From contig NZ_WNZW01000016.1 of NCBI RefSeq assembly GCF_009725165.1, positions 40,465-104,464 on the forward strand: 64,000 bases of DNA, written 5' to 3'. A program made the position numbers and the translations under genes. The notes below the pieces were generated by a model, which was given only the letters and a program-made list of their open reading frames with translations, was not told the origin of the DNA and did no database searches. The stretch is from Paenibacillus woosongensis. Its GTDB lineage: Bacteria; Bacillota; Bacilli; Paenibacillales; Paenibacillaceae. This document shows positions 51,744 through 59,999 of the stretch, one piece after another; within the stretch, counting starts at the first letter, position 1, and each line of letters starts with the position of its first letter.

Positions 51744-52370
51744 CTAACTGAAATCAAAAAGAGTCAAAATCTCTTCTGGACTCTCGAACTTATACTTCGC
51801 TGGAATAGAATCAGGTTGATTGCATCCCCACAATGCTAATCCAAAGTCTATTCCAGCGTCTCTAGCACATTCGTAATCATAAATGGTATCACCGATGTAT
51901 ATAGATGTGTCAGCTTTTACACCAGATAGTTCAAGAAATTTAAGTAATGGCTCCGGATGAGGTTTGTGTAGCTCTGTATCTTCTGCAGATATAACAAAAG
52001 GAAGAAAATGAGAGAGTCCAAATGGGACGAAGTCATCTTGAAACTCTTTTTTTGTCTTAGAAGTTACAACCCCTGTTACAATCGATTGCTCCCTAAGGTT
52101 AGTAAACACTTGTTGAAAACCCTCATATACATGAATGGTATGCCGGTAATCACTCATAAGATCATTCCAGCATTTATTCGCATGTTCAATATCTTCAATA
52201 CCTAGTTGCCCCAAGGATACTGTTCCCGGGATTCCGAGCACAAATGCGAGTTCATGCTGCTCCATTTTCCGATCATAATTTTTCTCCAGCAATTTCTGTA
52301 AGGATCCCAACACCGCTTGTTCAGTATTTATTATTGTGCCATCAATATCAAAAATAACGGTACTGTACAT
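51744..52370 (-). CDS. HAD-superfamily hydrolase, second tandem copy
   Basis: 208-residue phosphatase with TVIFDIDGTIINTEQAVLGSLQ, VVTSKTKKEF, HKPHPEPLLKFL and YIGDTIYDYECARDAG. Similar in build to the following gene but only distantly alike, so the pair is an old duplication or independent recruitment. AGGAGGATG precedes the ATG. It lies just downstream of the LacI-family gene. Confidence 0.85.
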   Translation of the reverse strand: MYSTVIFDIDGTIINTEQAVLGSLQKLLEKNYDRKMEQHELAFVLGIPGTVSLGQLGIEDIEHANKCWNDLMSDYRHTIHVYEGFQQVFTNLREQSIVTGVVTSKTKKEFQDDFVPFGLSHFLPFVISAEDTELHKPHPEPLLKFLELSGVKADTSIYIGDTIYDYECARDAGIDFGLALWGCNQPDSIPAKYKFESPEEILTLFDFS

Positions 52371-52446
52371 AATTTCATCCTCCTAGCATTTATAAAAAAG
52401 CTCCCTTAATGAATGCTAAAGGATGAAATCCTTTTCAGGTCAACAG

Positions 52447-53397
52447 TTATATTGATTGCCGTACAATGATATGATAAGGAATTTTCACCTTATTTTGAGA
52501 GTTTTCAATTACAAGATCAAAAGCCTGTTCACCGACTTTAACCAATTTATGATCAACTGTAGATAGGCCTAAACCAATTCCAACAGGTTGATTCTCTTGG
52601 CCAATAATCGCTAGATCATCCGGTACTTTCAATTGTATGCTCCTTGCATACTGATAAAAGCCCGTTGCAACTTCATCACCGTTCGCGTAAACAGCCGTGG
52701 GTCTAACCTCCATATTAAGCAGTTGTTGAGCCACTCTTAACCCATCATCAATGCTGTGACAATCACTGATATGATATCCTGCAGGCAGATCACCAAAAAT
52801 TTTTTTATACGCTTTAATTATCAGCGATGTACTAGTGCTCTCTTCTCCTCTTGCTGTTGTAAAAGCGACCTGTGAATGACCTTTATCCTTTAACAGTTGA
52901 AACGTATCTAAAAAAGATGCATATCGATCCACATAGGCGCAGCCAATCTCATGATGGTCCGTAAACTCGCACGCAACAATTGTTCCATATTTGGTATATG
53001 GTATTATCGTCTCCCAAGTGTTCGAGCGCGATGTAATAACGATTCCATCCAGTTGTTTATTCTTCAACATATTTAAGTAACTAAGCTCTATTTGAGGGTC
53101 ATATTTCGTAGGAAGAACCATCACAGAATACTCATATTCAACCGATCGATTAAGTACGCCATGCAGCAGCTGATCAAATGCTTGATTGTTGTTGTAAGGC
53201 ATGACTACACCGATACTCCTTGTCACCTTACGGATTAAATTTACTGCTAAGCGATTTGGTGTGTAATCCAATTCATCAATCACATCTTGCACTGCTTTCC
53301 GCTTAGACTCAGATACGTAAGGATGATTATTTAGCACCCTTGATACTGTTGATACCGACACACCCGCACGCTTTGCTATATCAATAATATTTGCCAT
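52447..53397 (-). CDS. LacI-family transcriptional regulator
   Basis: 316-residue regulator: helix-turn-helix NIIDIAKRAGVSVSTVSRVLNNHPYVSESKRKAV, hinge YTPNRLAVNLIRK and a periplasmic-binding-like effector domain (SIGVVMPYNNNQAFDQLLHGV onward). The ATG at 53397 has AGGAG nine bases upstream; the GTG two codons earlier is too close to it. The adjacent HAD phosphatases are the only obvious targets. Effector unknown. Confidence 0.88.
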   Translation of the reverse strand: MANIIDIAKRAGVSVSTVSRVLNNHPYVSESKRKAVQDVIDELDYTPNRLAVNLIRKVTRSIGVVMPYNNNQAFDQLLHGVLNRSVEYEYSVMVLPTKYDPQIELSYLNMLKNKQLDGIVITSRSNTWETIIPYTKYGTIVACEFTDHHEIGCAYVDRYASFLDTFQLLKDKGHSQVAFTTARGEESTSTSLIIKAYKKIFGDLPAGYHISDCHSIDDGLRVAQQLLNMEVRPTAVYANGDEVATGFYQYARSIQLKVPDDLAIIGQENQPVGIGLGLSTVDHKLVKVGEQAFDLVIENSQNKVKIPYHIIVRQSI

Positions 53398-53403
53398 TAC
53401 CAC

Positions 53404-53872
53404 TTTCTCCTATATCATTTTAGTTTTCGAAGTGATATTCGCTTTTCATGCAAAGAAAAAATCATTGACTGAGTTCATCGTCTTAGGTAAAGTATAAGCT
53501 TTTTTACCTCAGAATTAAAAAAAATCAATCTCATTATAATTATTCTGACAGGTAGCTTAATAAAATGGTATTAGATACTTATCTAATCGGTAATCGGCTG
53601 ATGTTCTTGTCCCTCGACAATTATTGTTCCCTGTTACTTGAATTCTTGAATTTTCGATCTGCATGGTCGAATACAAGCCATACCCTAATACAAGAATGCA
53701 CAAAACGACTGGTCCCTAGATTTGGATTTAAAATGAGTTCGGTACTTTACCGAACTCATTTTGAGAAAGCTGCCTGATGAAATAACCGTAGCAATACCTC
53801 AACCTTCTTTCTCAGTTCCAATCCTTTCTCTGTTCAGCTAGGTACCCCGCACAAGCCACCTAACCCGGTTTG
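53404..53872. other. Intergenic region with a perfect terminator hairpin
   Basis: Contains AT-rich sequence upstream of the LacI gene and, at 53730-53762, a 15-bp perfect stem with a 3-nt loop (AAAATGAGTTCGGTA paired with its complement). A 70-codon frame at 53565-53777 lacks a ribosome site and any family likeness and runs through the hairpin, so it is not annotated. Confidence 0.6.
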
Positions 53873-54193
53873 CTATTTTCCCGCCACAAATCCGCCGTCT
53901 ACCGGCAAAGCGACGCCTGTTACATATTTAGCCATGTCAGAGCACAGCTACACCGCCGCATTTCCTTGATCTTGGGGTTCAGAGATTCGTCCGAGCGGGA
54001 TTCGCGCCTGCATCGCAGCCGCTTGTTCTGGAGCTCAAAAAACAGTTGAACGAGCGGCGTCCTGACCGGACTCTTCATTGAAATCCTACACCATCACCCT
54101 GGCTCCTTCTCTTGCAAAAGCCAAAGCGCTTGCTCTCCCAATCCCAGAGCCTGCCCCGATAATCAAACCGGCTTTGTTCTGCATCAATCCCAT
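53873..54193 (-). pseudogene. Short-chain dehydrogenase/reductase pseudogene
   Basis: The start MGLMQNKAGLIIGAGSGIG continues through RASALAFAREGARVMV and is then interrupted by TAG, after which DFNEESGQDAARSTVF continues the SDR pattern. The last part, in another frame, reads APEQAAAMQARIPLGRISEP and, after an internal stop, LCSDMAKYVTGVALPVDGGF. About 320 bp remain of an expected 750, so the centre with the catalytic Ser, Tyr and Lys is deleted. It lies just after the histidine kinase gene. Confidence 0.82.
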
Positions 54194-54207
54194 TGTTATT
54201 CCCCCAT

Positions 54208-55329
54208 TCAAAACATAATGGTAAATGTCGATCCTTGTTCCGGCACACTCTCCACCGAAACTCGCCATCCATGCTTCTCCACAATAGATTTGACAATGGA
54301 AAGTCCCAGCCCGGCACCACCTTCCTTACGTGAACGTGACTTGTTCACTCGATGGAACGGATCAAAAATAGATTGCAGTTCACTGGCTGGAATTCCGCGG
54401 CCGGTATCGTAAATGACAATCTTGCCGCCCCTATCTTCCGCAAACGTCTTGATCCAGATCCTGCCGCCGTCCTTATTATATTTGGCCGCATTCTCGACCA
54501 AGTTGAAGCATGCCCGATACAACAAGACCGGATTGGCCTGTACGGTTTGCAGCTCACAATGCAAGTCAACCTCCAATTGCTTCTCTTCGAACCGGAAGCG
54601 AAGTTCGCCGCATATCGTATCGAACATCTCCTTTAAGTTAACCGCGTCTATAGAGCCTTCGTCTTGCTCGTCATATAGCGTCAACAAGTCGTCTACGACG
54701 GCCATAAGCCGCTTCACGTTGCGTTCGACCGTGGTCAATGTCTCTTCGTAATCGGCCACCGTCGGCGCTTCTTCCAGACGAAGCACCTGTATGCCGGCGT
54801 TGATTGTGGCGAGCGGCGTCTTGAGTTCGTGGGCCGCATTCGCGGAGAATTGTTTTTGCCTGACGAACGATCTTTCGAGCCTATCTAGCATGACGTTAAA
54901 AGAATGCCCGAGCGCCCCGACCTCGTCTTTGCGTCCTTCTTCGGGAATCCTTTTCTTTAGATTGGCTTCAGTTATAGTAGCGATCGTTTTGCTTAAGCGA
55001 TGGATGGGCAATAACGAACGCCCTGCTACAGTATAGACCATCACCATTCCGAGTATGGATACAGCTGCTAGGGTCGTTAGACCAACATGATCGAAATGTG
55101 CCTTGGCAGCTAATACGGTAGACCTGACCGTGTTAATAGGAACATCGCCTAGCTCAGCGCTCTGTGGCGCGTTCGGAGGAAGCAACACTTCGGCTGCCGT
55201 CAATTCGTAAAATAAAGTATAAGCATTATAAAATGCGGCACCCGTTAAAATAATAGAGCAGAGGACCAGAATGCCGCCGGCCAGGAGCGTAATCCTAATG
55301 CGTAATGAAAGCTTGTTCGCAATCTTCAT
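54208..55329 (-). CDS. Sensor histidine kinase (HAMP, HisKA, HATPase)
   Basis: 373-residue membrane kinase: two transmembrane helices (IRITLLAGGILVLCSIILTGAAF; LTTLAAVSILGMVMVYTVAG) around a short extracellular loop, a HAMP domain, H-box SANAAHELKTPLATIN, N-box NLVENAAKYNKDGG, G1 IYDTGRGIPASEL and G2 GGAGLGLSIVKSIV. It overlaps the response regulator gene by 4 bp (ATGA). The partner regulator is severely shortened, so signalling from this kinase to DNA is doubtful. Confidence 0.9.
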   Translation of the reverse strand: MKIANKLSLRIRITLLAGGILVLCSIILTGAAFYNAYTLFYELTAAEVLLPPNAPQSAELGDVPINTVRSTVLAAKAHFDHVGLTTLAAVSILGMVMVYTVAGRSLLPIHRLSKTIATITEANLKKRIPEEGRKDEVGALGHSFNVMLDRLERSFVRQKQFSANAAHELKTPLATINAGIQVLRLEEAPTVADYEETLTTVERNVKRLMAVVDDLLTLYDEQDEGSIDAVNLKEMFDTICGELRFRFEEKQLEVDLHCELQTVQANPVLLYRACFNLVENAAKYNKDGGRIWIKTFAEDRGGKIVIYDTGRGIPASELQSIFDPFHRVNKSRSRKEGGAGLGLSIVKSIVEKHGWRVSVESVPEQGSTFTIMF

Positions 55330-55775
55330 CCCGACGTTTCCTCGACCTTATAGCCGACACCGCGAATATTTTGAATAAGATCAGGAGGGCAACCGGCTTC
55401 CACAAGCTTCTTCTTTATAGAATGAATATGGTATTTCAAGCTATCCGGATAGAGAGCAGCATCGCTATCCCATACATGGTTTAGTAGCTGTTCAGTAGCG
55501 ATAGCTTTGCCTTTGTGGTCGTCGACTGCGCTCCGGGCGGACAAAATGAGAATCTTTGTCCGATTGTCATTGAGTCTGATTTTTCCGAGGACCTCCAGCC
55601 CGTCTAGCTTGGGAATGTTCAGATCAAGAATGACGATATCGTACTCATTGACGCTGTAGTAATCCATTGCTTCTTCGCCGTCATAAGCTTTATCCACAGC
55701 ATAGCCGTACTTGCGCAATCCGCGACTGACGATATCGGACAATTCTTCCTCATCCTCGACAAGTAAAATTTTCAT
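55326..55775 (-). CDS. Response regulator (OmpR family) with a large internal in-frame deletion
   Basis: 149 residues against about 225 for the family. The receiver is intact up to ILILSARSAVDDHK (acidic pocket VEDEEE, phospho-Asp in LDLNIPKLDG, Thr/Ser in LSAR), then jumps directly to GKAIATEQLLNHVWDSD of the DNA-binding domain, whose recognition helix (DSLKYHIHSIKKKL) and wing (IRGVGYKVEE) remain. About 75 residues, covering receiver strand 5/helix 5, the linker and the first part of the winged helix, are missing near position 55510. The reading frame is kept. Promoter binding is probably impaired. Confidence 0.82.
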   Translation of the reverse strand: MKILLVEDEEELSDIVSRGLRKYGYAVDKAYDGEEAMDYYSVNEYDIVILDLNIPKLDGLEVLGKIRLNDNRTKILILSARSAVDDHKGKAIATEQLLNHVWDSDAALYPDSLKYHIHSIKKKLVEAGCPPDLIQNIRGVGYKVEETSG

Positions 55776-55868
55776 TCCAAAACCTCCTTTATTGCACCGG
55801 CAAGGACAGAGAATTGTCGCTGGTCTTGCCGGTGCGCTTGTTCTGATCCGGGAGGGTAACGTAAGCGA

Positions 55869-57449
55869 TTATCGGGTCTGTTGGACCTTCTTCATTATAT
55901 CCGATACCTTCGGCAAATCCGGCATTGCCGGGGTCGGAATTGGGGCAGCCTTCGCCGCCCGGATATATTCATCAGCCCGGTACGGTAGAATGACCCCCGC
56001 TTTTTCGGCAGCCTCTGCCGCAGCTTTCACTTTGGCCACATAATCATCATGCGTCGGGTAGAGCTTTTTAAGTTGCTCAGCCGTGAACGTAATAGTAAAA
56101 CCCCCAAGGCCGTACACAGGGCTGACCGCATACCGGGCAATCGGAACCTCCAGCTCTGGTAAGCGAACACCTCCCTTGGCGTTGCCGAATTCATCATAGG
56201 AATAATCCATTCCATTGCTGGCGATTTCGAGAGGCTTCATGCTCGGAGGTGCCTCCCCGCCGTTGATCCAATCATGAACATGAAGGATGGCCGCGTCGAC
56301 GGTATACAGCCAGTTGACGTCGCTGGAGCGATACGGTGAATACGTGTCCAACGAGTTGGTCAGGCCGTCACGATCAGTCTTCTGCCGAATCAATTCCATC
56401 TGCCGGGTTGGTGCATGCGAGGCACCGGCGATCTCCCACGAGCGATAGAGATCCGTATCCGGTTGCCGCAACGGAACATAGAACAACCCTTCAGTCTGCG
56501 TGTTGATTTTCATCACCGGCGTCTTGAGGTCGTCACGCACTTTGGCCTTCACGACGCGACTATGTTTAGTTACGTCCGCATGTGCAAGTTCTCTTTCGAA
56601 GTCGGAAGCCGAACCGGCCTCGAGCATCGGCATTAGCGCATCGAATGTATGCTCGATGGGCTGAACGCCGTTCGCGTAAGCCAGCACTCGATTACCTGAT
56701 TGCGAACCACCGATTGCAATTAATTTCTTGACCGGTAAGCCCCCCATCGGATCGACGTCACCTTTCCGATTCGGTCCGATTGCCCTGGCGGCTTGGGTAA
56801 AGATATCATAAGACACACCGTCATCGGGAATGGACAGGCTACCGTAACGATCGGGGTCCCACGCCTTCAATCCTTGGTTGTTGTCCTCGTAGCCTTCGAC
56901 GCCAAGGGGCTGCGCTGACACGGAGACATAGGCGAATCCGTTTTGGTATAGCCCGTGCGGATCGGCAAAGGAAATCTCATATCCGTTACTGACGTTTGCC
57001 CACTCCATCAATACCGTCCCGTTAAATTTCGCCGGATCGATCGGTCTACGGACCAATATCCTGGTCTTATAAGGAGCCGTATCATCCGGCTTCAAATTCC
57101 ACTTGCCGTCGGGCGTCAGGTTTCCAACCGGCTCATACCGCTGGGCTACGCCTTCAACAAAGTATTCCTCTTCTACATATCCGAGCTTCTTCATATCACC
57201 GAAATAAGCGCCGAACGGCTGCTTGTGTTCGCCCCCATTGATCGGCCCTGTTACGGTGAATCCGGATTCCGTCGTGGCTGTAGTCCCGTTGGCCGAAGCG
57301 ACTCCCAATGAAGAAGCCGACGGAGAAGAGACGGACGAAGTAGAATCGTTTGAACCGGCACTTCCGCAAGCAGATAGCAGGGTCGTCAACACGAGCGCTT
57401 GTGTCACCACAAGGATAGTTCCGAACTTTTTCTGGCTAATTCTTCTCAT
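55869..57449 (-). CDS. Alpha/beta-hydrolase-domain lipoprotein (Abhydrolase_10-like)
   Basis: 526-residue exported esterase-like protein. The lipobox LLSACGSAG is followed by a Ser-rich linker and a domain of the PF20091-like alpha/beta hydrolase type. The nucleophile elbow is AIGGSQSGNRVLAY (G-x-S-x-G), and EWANVSNGYEISFADPHGLYQNGFAYVSVSAQPLGVEG is typical of the family. The ATG at 57449 is chosen because GGAGG overlaps the first ATG (57458). It lies 94 bp upstream of the two-component genes on the same strand. The substrate is unknown. Confidence 0.82.
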   Translation of the reverse strand: MRRISQKKFGTILVVTQALVLTTLLSACGSAGSNDSTSSVSSPSASSLGVASANGTTATTESGFTVTGPINGGEHKQPFGAYFGDMKKLGYVEEEYFVEGVAQRYEPVGNLTPDGKWNLKPDDTAPYKTRILVRRPIDPAKFNGTVLMEWANVSNGYEISFADPHGLYQNGFAYVSVSAQPLGVEGYEDNNQGLKAWDPDRYGSLSIPDDGVSYDIFTQAARAIGPNRKGDVDPMGGLPVKKLIAIGGSQSGNRVLAYANGVQPIEHTFDALMPMLEAGSASDFERELAHADVTKHSRVVKAKVRDDLKTPVMKINTQTEGLFYVPLRQPDTDLYRSWEIAGASHAPTRQMELIRQKTDRDGLTNSLDTYSPYRSSDVNWLYTVDAAILHVHDWINGGEAPPSMKPLEIASNGMDYSYDEFGNAKGGVRLPELEVPIARYAVSPVYGLGGFTITFTAEQLKKLYPTHDDYVAKVKAAAEAAEKAGVILPYRADEYIRAAKAAPIPTPAMPDLPKVSDIMKKVQQTR

Positions 57450-57587
57450 CTTTATCATCCTCCATTTCTGTTCTCTTTATGCTGATGCATAGTGTCAACT
57501 GATGACAGGATGAGTATAACAAGCTGATGGTTGAGGAATCGTTAGTTTTTCACCCGGACTTATAATCAGTATTTCGCTGTCAAATAC

Positions 57588-57613
57588 GACGAAGCCGCAA
57601 GAGCGGCTTCGTC
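57588..57613. terminator. GC-rich hairpin
   Basis: GACGAAGCCGC-AAGA-GCGGCTTCGTC: a perfect 11-bp stem with a tetraloop and no long T tract. Confidence 0.6.
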
Positions 57614-57675
57614 GGTTGAAGTAACTGTTACATTTGTGTCAAAATCCTACAATGTGGTCCCTTTTGTGCATTTTT

Positions 57676-57766
57676 TAATGACACAATTTTGGCTACATAA
57701 AATAAAAAAAGCCTGATAAATCAGGCTTTTTAGCTTATTTTTAATGTATCCACTTTTGTGTCATTA
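57676..57766. repeat. 91-nt imperfect palindromic element containing a terminator
   Basis: TAATGACACAA...TACAT at the left end is mirrored by ATGTA...TTGTGTCATTA at the right, with a central AAAAAGCCTGAT/ATCAGGCTTTTT hairpin. A related TTTGTGTCA motif also occurs at about 57628-57636. Confidence 0.6.
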
Positions 57767-58026
57767 GACAAAAAAGCTCCCGTTTAGTACAGAAGCTTTT
57801 ATCTTATCTTATCTTATAGAAGTTTTTTCATGTTGGGAGTCCACGCCAACGCTACGCCTCTTCTCTGCTGTTTTCCAACCTCGTGCCGCTAACCCGCCTG
57901 CATCTAGTACATGAATGAGAAAGATCGCTTTTCTCACTCGGTCTGATTGACCAGGAGATAGGCTATCTTTTTAATGTGCCATCACGCCGGACATGTTCGT
58001 TCACTTCCGCCGCCAACATCAGCTAC
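57767..58026. other. Non-coding stretch
   Basis: Contains a short TTATC microsatellite (about 57799-57816). Nothing else recognisable; no ORF with a ribosome site. Confidence 0.5.
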
Positions 58027-58941
58027 TTACTGAATGTCGAACCGATCTCTATTTTCATCCACCCATTCCGCAAACGACTTCAGCGCCACGCCATACTGCC
58101 TGGTTTCCTGCATATCGAAGCCGAATCCGGGGAATTCCTCCAACCACTCCATGAAATAAGTCGTGCCTTCCAGCATACCGCGATTTCGGGTTTCATCGCT
58201 GCCGACTGTTTCGAAAACCACTTTCTTATCAAGCACCCGGCTTAACGTATCGGCAATTGCCGACATGGACAGCTCGTCGCTTGCGACATTAATATCCTTG
58301 GCATGAAACTTCTGCGGATCTTCGAACGCCGCGCGTGCGAATTGGGCCGTATCCTCCCCCGAATTAAGCTTCAACGGCGTGTCTCTATGCATCGTGCCGA
58401 ACAAGACGCCGTTTTTCAATTTCGGTGCCATAAAGGCTGAAAGGGGCTCCACGAAATTTTCCATAAACCAGCACGGGTGCAAGATCGTCCAATACCGGAA
58501 ACCGCCGCCACGGATCAACTCTTCGATGTCGTATTTATTGTCCCATGTCCGAGCCAAATACTCGTATTTATCCCAGCGCGGAAAAAAATTGCTGCCGGCG
58601 ACCGAGGTATGGACGACTTGTTCGATTCCGGCGTCCCTGGCGGCCTGGACCATGTTGGCGGCGTTCCGCGGCTCAATCGTCTGGTCGTATGGATCGGCGT
58701 ACTGCACAGAAAAAATCGCCGCTACCTGGTGCATGGCTGGTCCGAGCGATGCCGGATCGGCTAAATCTCCCCGGCTCACTTCCGCACCTTCGGCAGCTAA
58801 CGTTTGGGCGGCCTCGGATTCAGGATTGCGGGTCAGAATACGCACACGATGGCCGTGCCGTAACAACTCTCGGGCTACGTAGCCGCCTTGCGTACCGGTA
58901 CCGCCTATCACCAATATCGTTCTTGTTTCCTTTTGCTCCAT
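58027..58941 (-). CDS. NmrA-like NAD(P)-binding protein
   Basis: 304-residue atypical SDR. The dinucleotide motif is VIGGTGTQGGYVARELLRHGH (G-x-x-G-x-x-G), followed by RILTRNPES, GDLADPASLGPAMHQVAAIFSV and VVHTSVAGS, as in NmrA/HSCARG redox-sensor and isoflavone-reductase-like proteins. No Tyr-x-x-x-Lys pair is evident. Upstream lies a perfect 24-bp palindrome, matching the site in front of the tetR gene at 59089-59658, so it is probably derepressed with that regulator. Confidence 0.87.
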   Translation of the reverse strand: MEQKETRTILVIGGTGTQGGYVARELLRHGHRVRILTRNPESEAAQTLAAEGAEVSRGDLADPASLGPAMHQVAAIFSVQYADPYDQTIEPRNAANMVQAARDAGIEQVVHTSVAGSNFFPRWDKYEYLARTWDNKYDIEELIRGGGFRYWTILHPCWFMENFVEPLSAFMAPKLKNGVLFGTMHRDTPLKLNSGEDTAQFARAAFEDPQKFHAKDINVASDELSMSAIADTLSRVLDKKVVFETVGSDETRNRGMLEGTTYFMEWLEEFPGFGFDMQETRQYGVALKSFAEWVDENRDRFDIQ

Positions 58942-58973
58942 ATCTGATCACTCCATTCGCTTCGAATAACCGA

Positions 58974-59014
58974 ATTATATTACCGAGGTAATATAATGTC
59001 AACACCGAGGTAAT
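58974..59014. promoter_or_regulatory. Palindromic operator of the NmrA gene plus a second half-site
   Basis: A perfect 24-bp palindrome at 58974-58997 (arms ATTATATTACC, centre GA) and a second partial copy ACCGAGGTAAT at 59004-59014. Both contain TTACCGAGGTAA-like cores. Confidence 0.75.
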
Positions 59015-59088
59015 GTATATTTTACACGTGGAAAACAAACTAAAAAACGCTCCCTCTATTGAGCGGAGCGTCCTGCCTGCCTCTTATC

Positions 59089-59658
59089 TCATTTGACGAC
59101 CAACAAAATTTCAAATCGCTTTCTTGTTTCTTCCAGAATATCAAAGCTGCCGCCTGTCATGGCCCAATTCAGAATAACCCCGTTGGCCAGATTGCACATA
59201 GTGTCCAGCAGTTCCTCGGCGCTCGCCGGATTTTTGATTTGGCCCGCGTCTTTGGCCCGTTGAAGCAAAGCAGGAATAATGCTGCCGAGCAGCGCGGATT
59301 TGCTCTTATCGAGCGGAAGGATTTGATTTCGCAAGTGAACCCGATAATTTTCCTTCGTCATTTCGACGCCCGATCGGACAATGTGCTTCACGAATATTTC
59401 CATCGCTTTGATGGCCTGCTCGGCCAAATCGGTAACGGCAAGAATGTTCAACAAATCGTCGTTGGATACGAGGTTGTCAAACGAAAAAAATTCAGAAATC
59501 AATTCGTCCTTAGATTTGAAATGGTAGTAAAACGCGGTTTTGGTCACATTGATTTCTTGACAAATCTGATTGATCGTTACATTTTCGAATCCATATTGAT
59601 TAAATAAATTTATGCTTGTAGTCAAAATAGCTTCTTTGGTTGCACCTCTGGCACTCAT
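59089..59658 (-). CDS. TetR-family transcriptional regulator
   Basis: 189-residue repressor: KEAILTTSINLFNQYGFENVTINQICQEINVTKTAFYYHFKSKDELISEFF is the DNA-binding domain, followed by a helical ligand domain. The ATG at 59658 follows AAGGGGGTTGG; the frame is open to 59694. Similar palindromes occur upstream of this gene and of the NmrA gene downstream, indicating autoregulation and control of nmrA. Confidence 0.88.
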   Translation of the reverse strand: MSARGATKEAILTTSINLFNQYGFENVTINQICQEINVTKTAFYYHFKSKDELISEFFSFDNLVSNDDLLNILAVTDLAEQAIKAMEIFVKHIVRSGVEMTKENYRVHLRNQILPLDKSKSALLGSIIPALLQRAKDAGQIKNPASAEELLDTMCNLANGVILNWAMTGGSFDILEETRKRFEILLVVK

Positions 59659-59710
59659 ATTCGCGTCCAACCCCCTTGACCTATTATAAATCATTTATCA
59701 AGGAAAATGA

Positions 59711-59734
59711 ATTATATTACTTCGGTAATAAAAT
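59711..59734. promoter_or_regulatory. Autoregulatory operator upstream of tetR
   Basis: TATTACTTCGGTAATA (59715-59730) within ATTATATTAC...: the same TTAC-N4-GTAA core and flanks as the site at 58974-58997. Confidence 0.65.
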
Positions 59735-59999
59735 TTAATATAACAGTATTGCCCGCTAGCTTAATAAGCTGAATTTCCTAACTCATAACATAACTACACA
59801 ATCAGGAGTGGTCTATTGTATCCTCATGGGTCGGGTGGATCTGTAAAAAATCAGCCGTGTATAATGAAAATTCCATCGGGGTAGAGACATTTAGATGCTA
59901 ACCCGAAAATTCGAATGAATCCTTGTTTCTGCAAGCTTTCTTAGCCCGTTCCGAACAACGTAACCTTTTTGCCTCGGAAGTATGTGAGGATCCGCCAGC
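59735..59999. other. Intergenic region, nothing recognised
   Basis: About 265 bp between tetR and the BCCT gene; no ORF, clear terminator or RNA element seen. Confidence 0.5.

Noticed and set aside
53565..53777. 70-codon plus-strand frame
   Set aside because: Passes through a perfect terminator hairpin, has no ribosome site and no family likeness.
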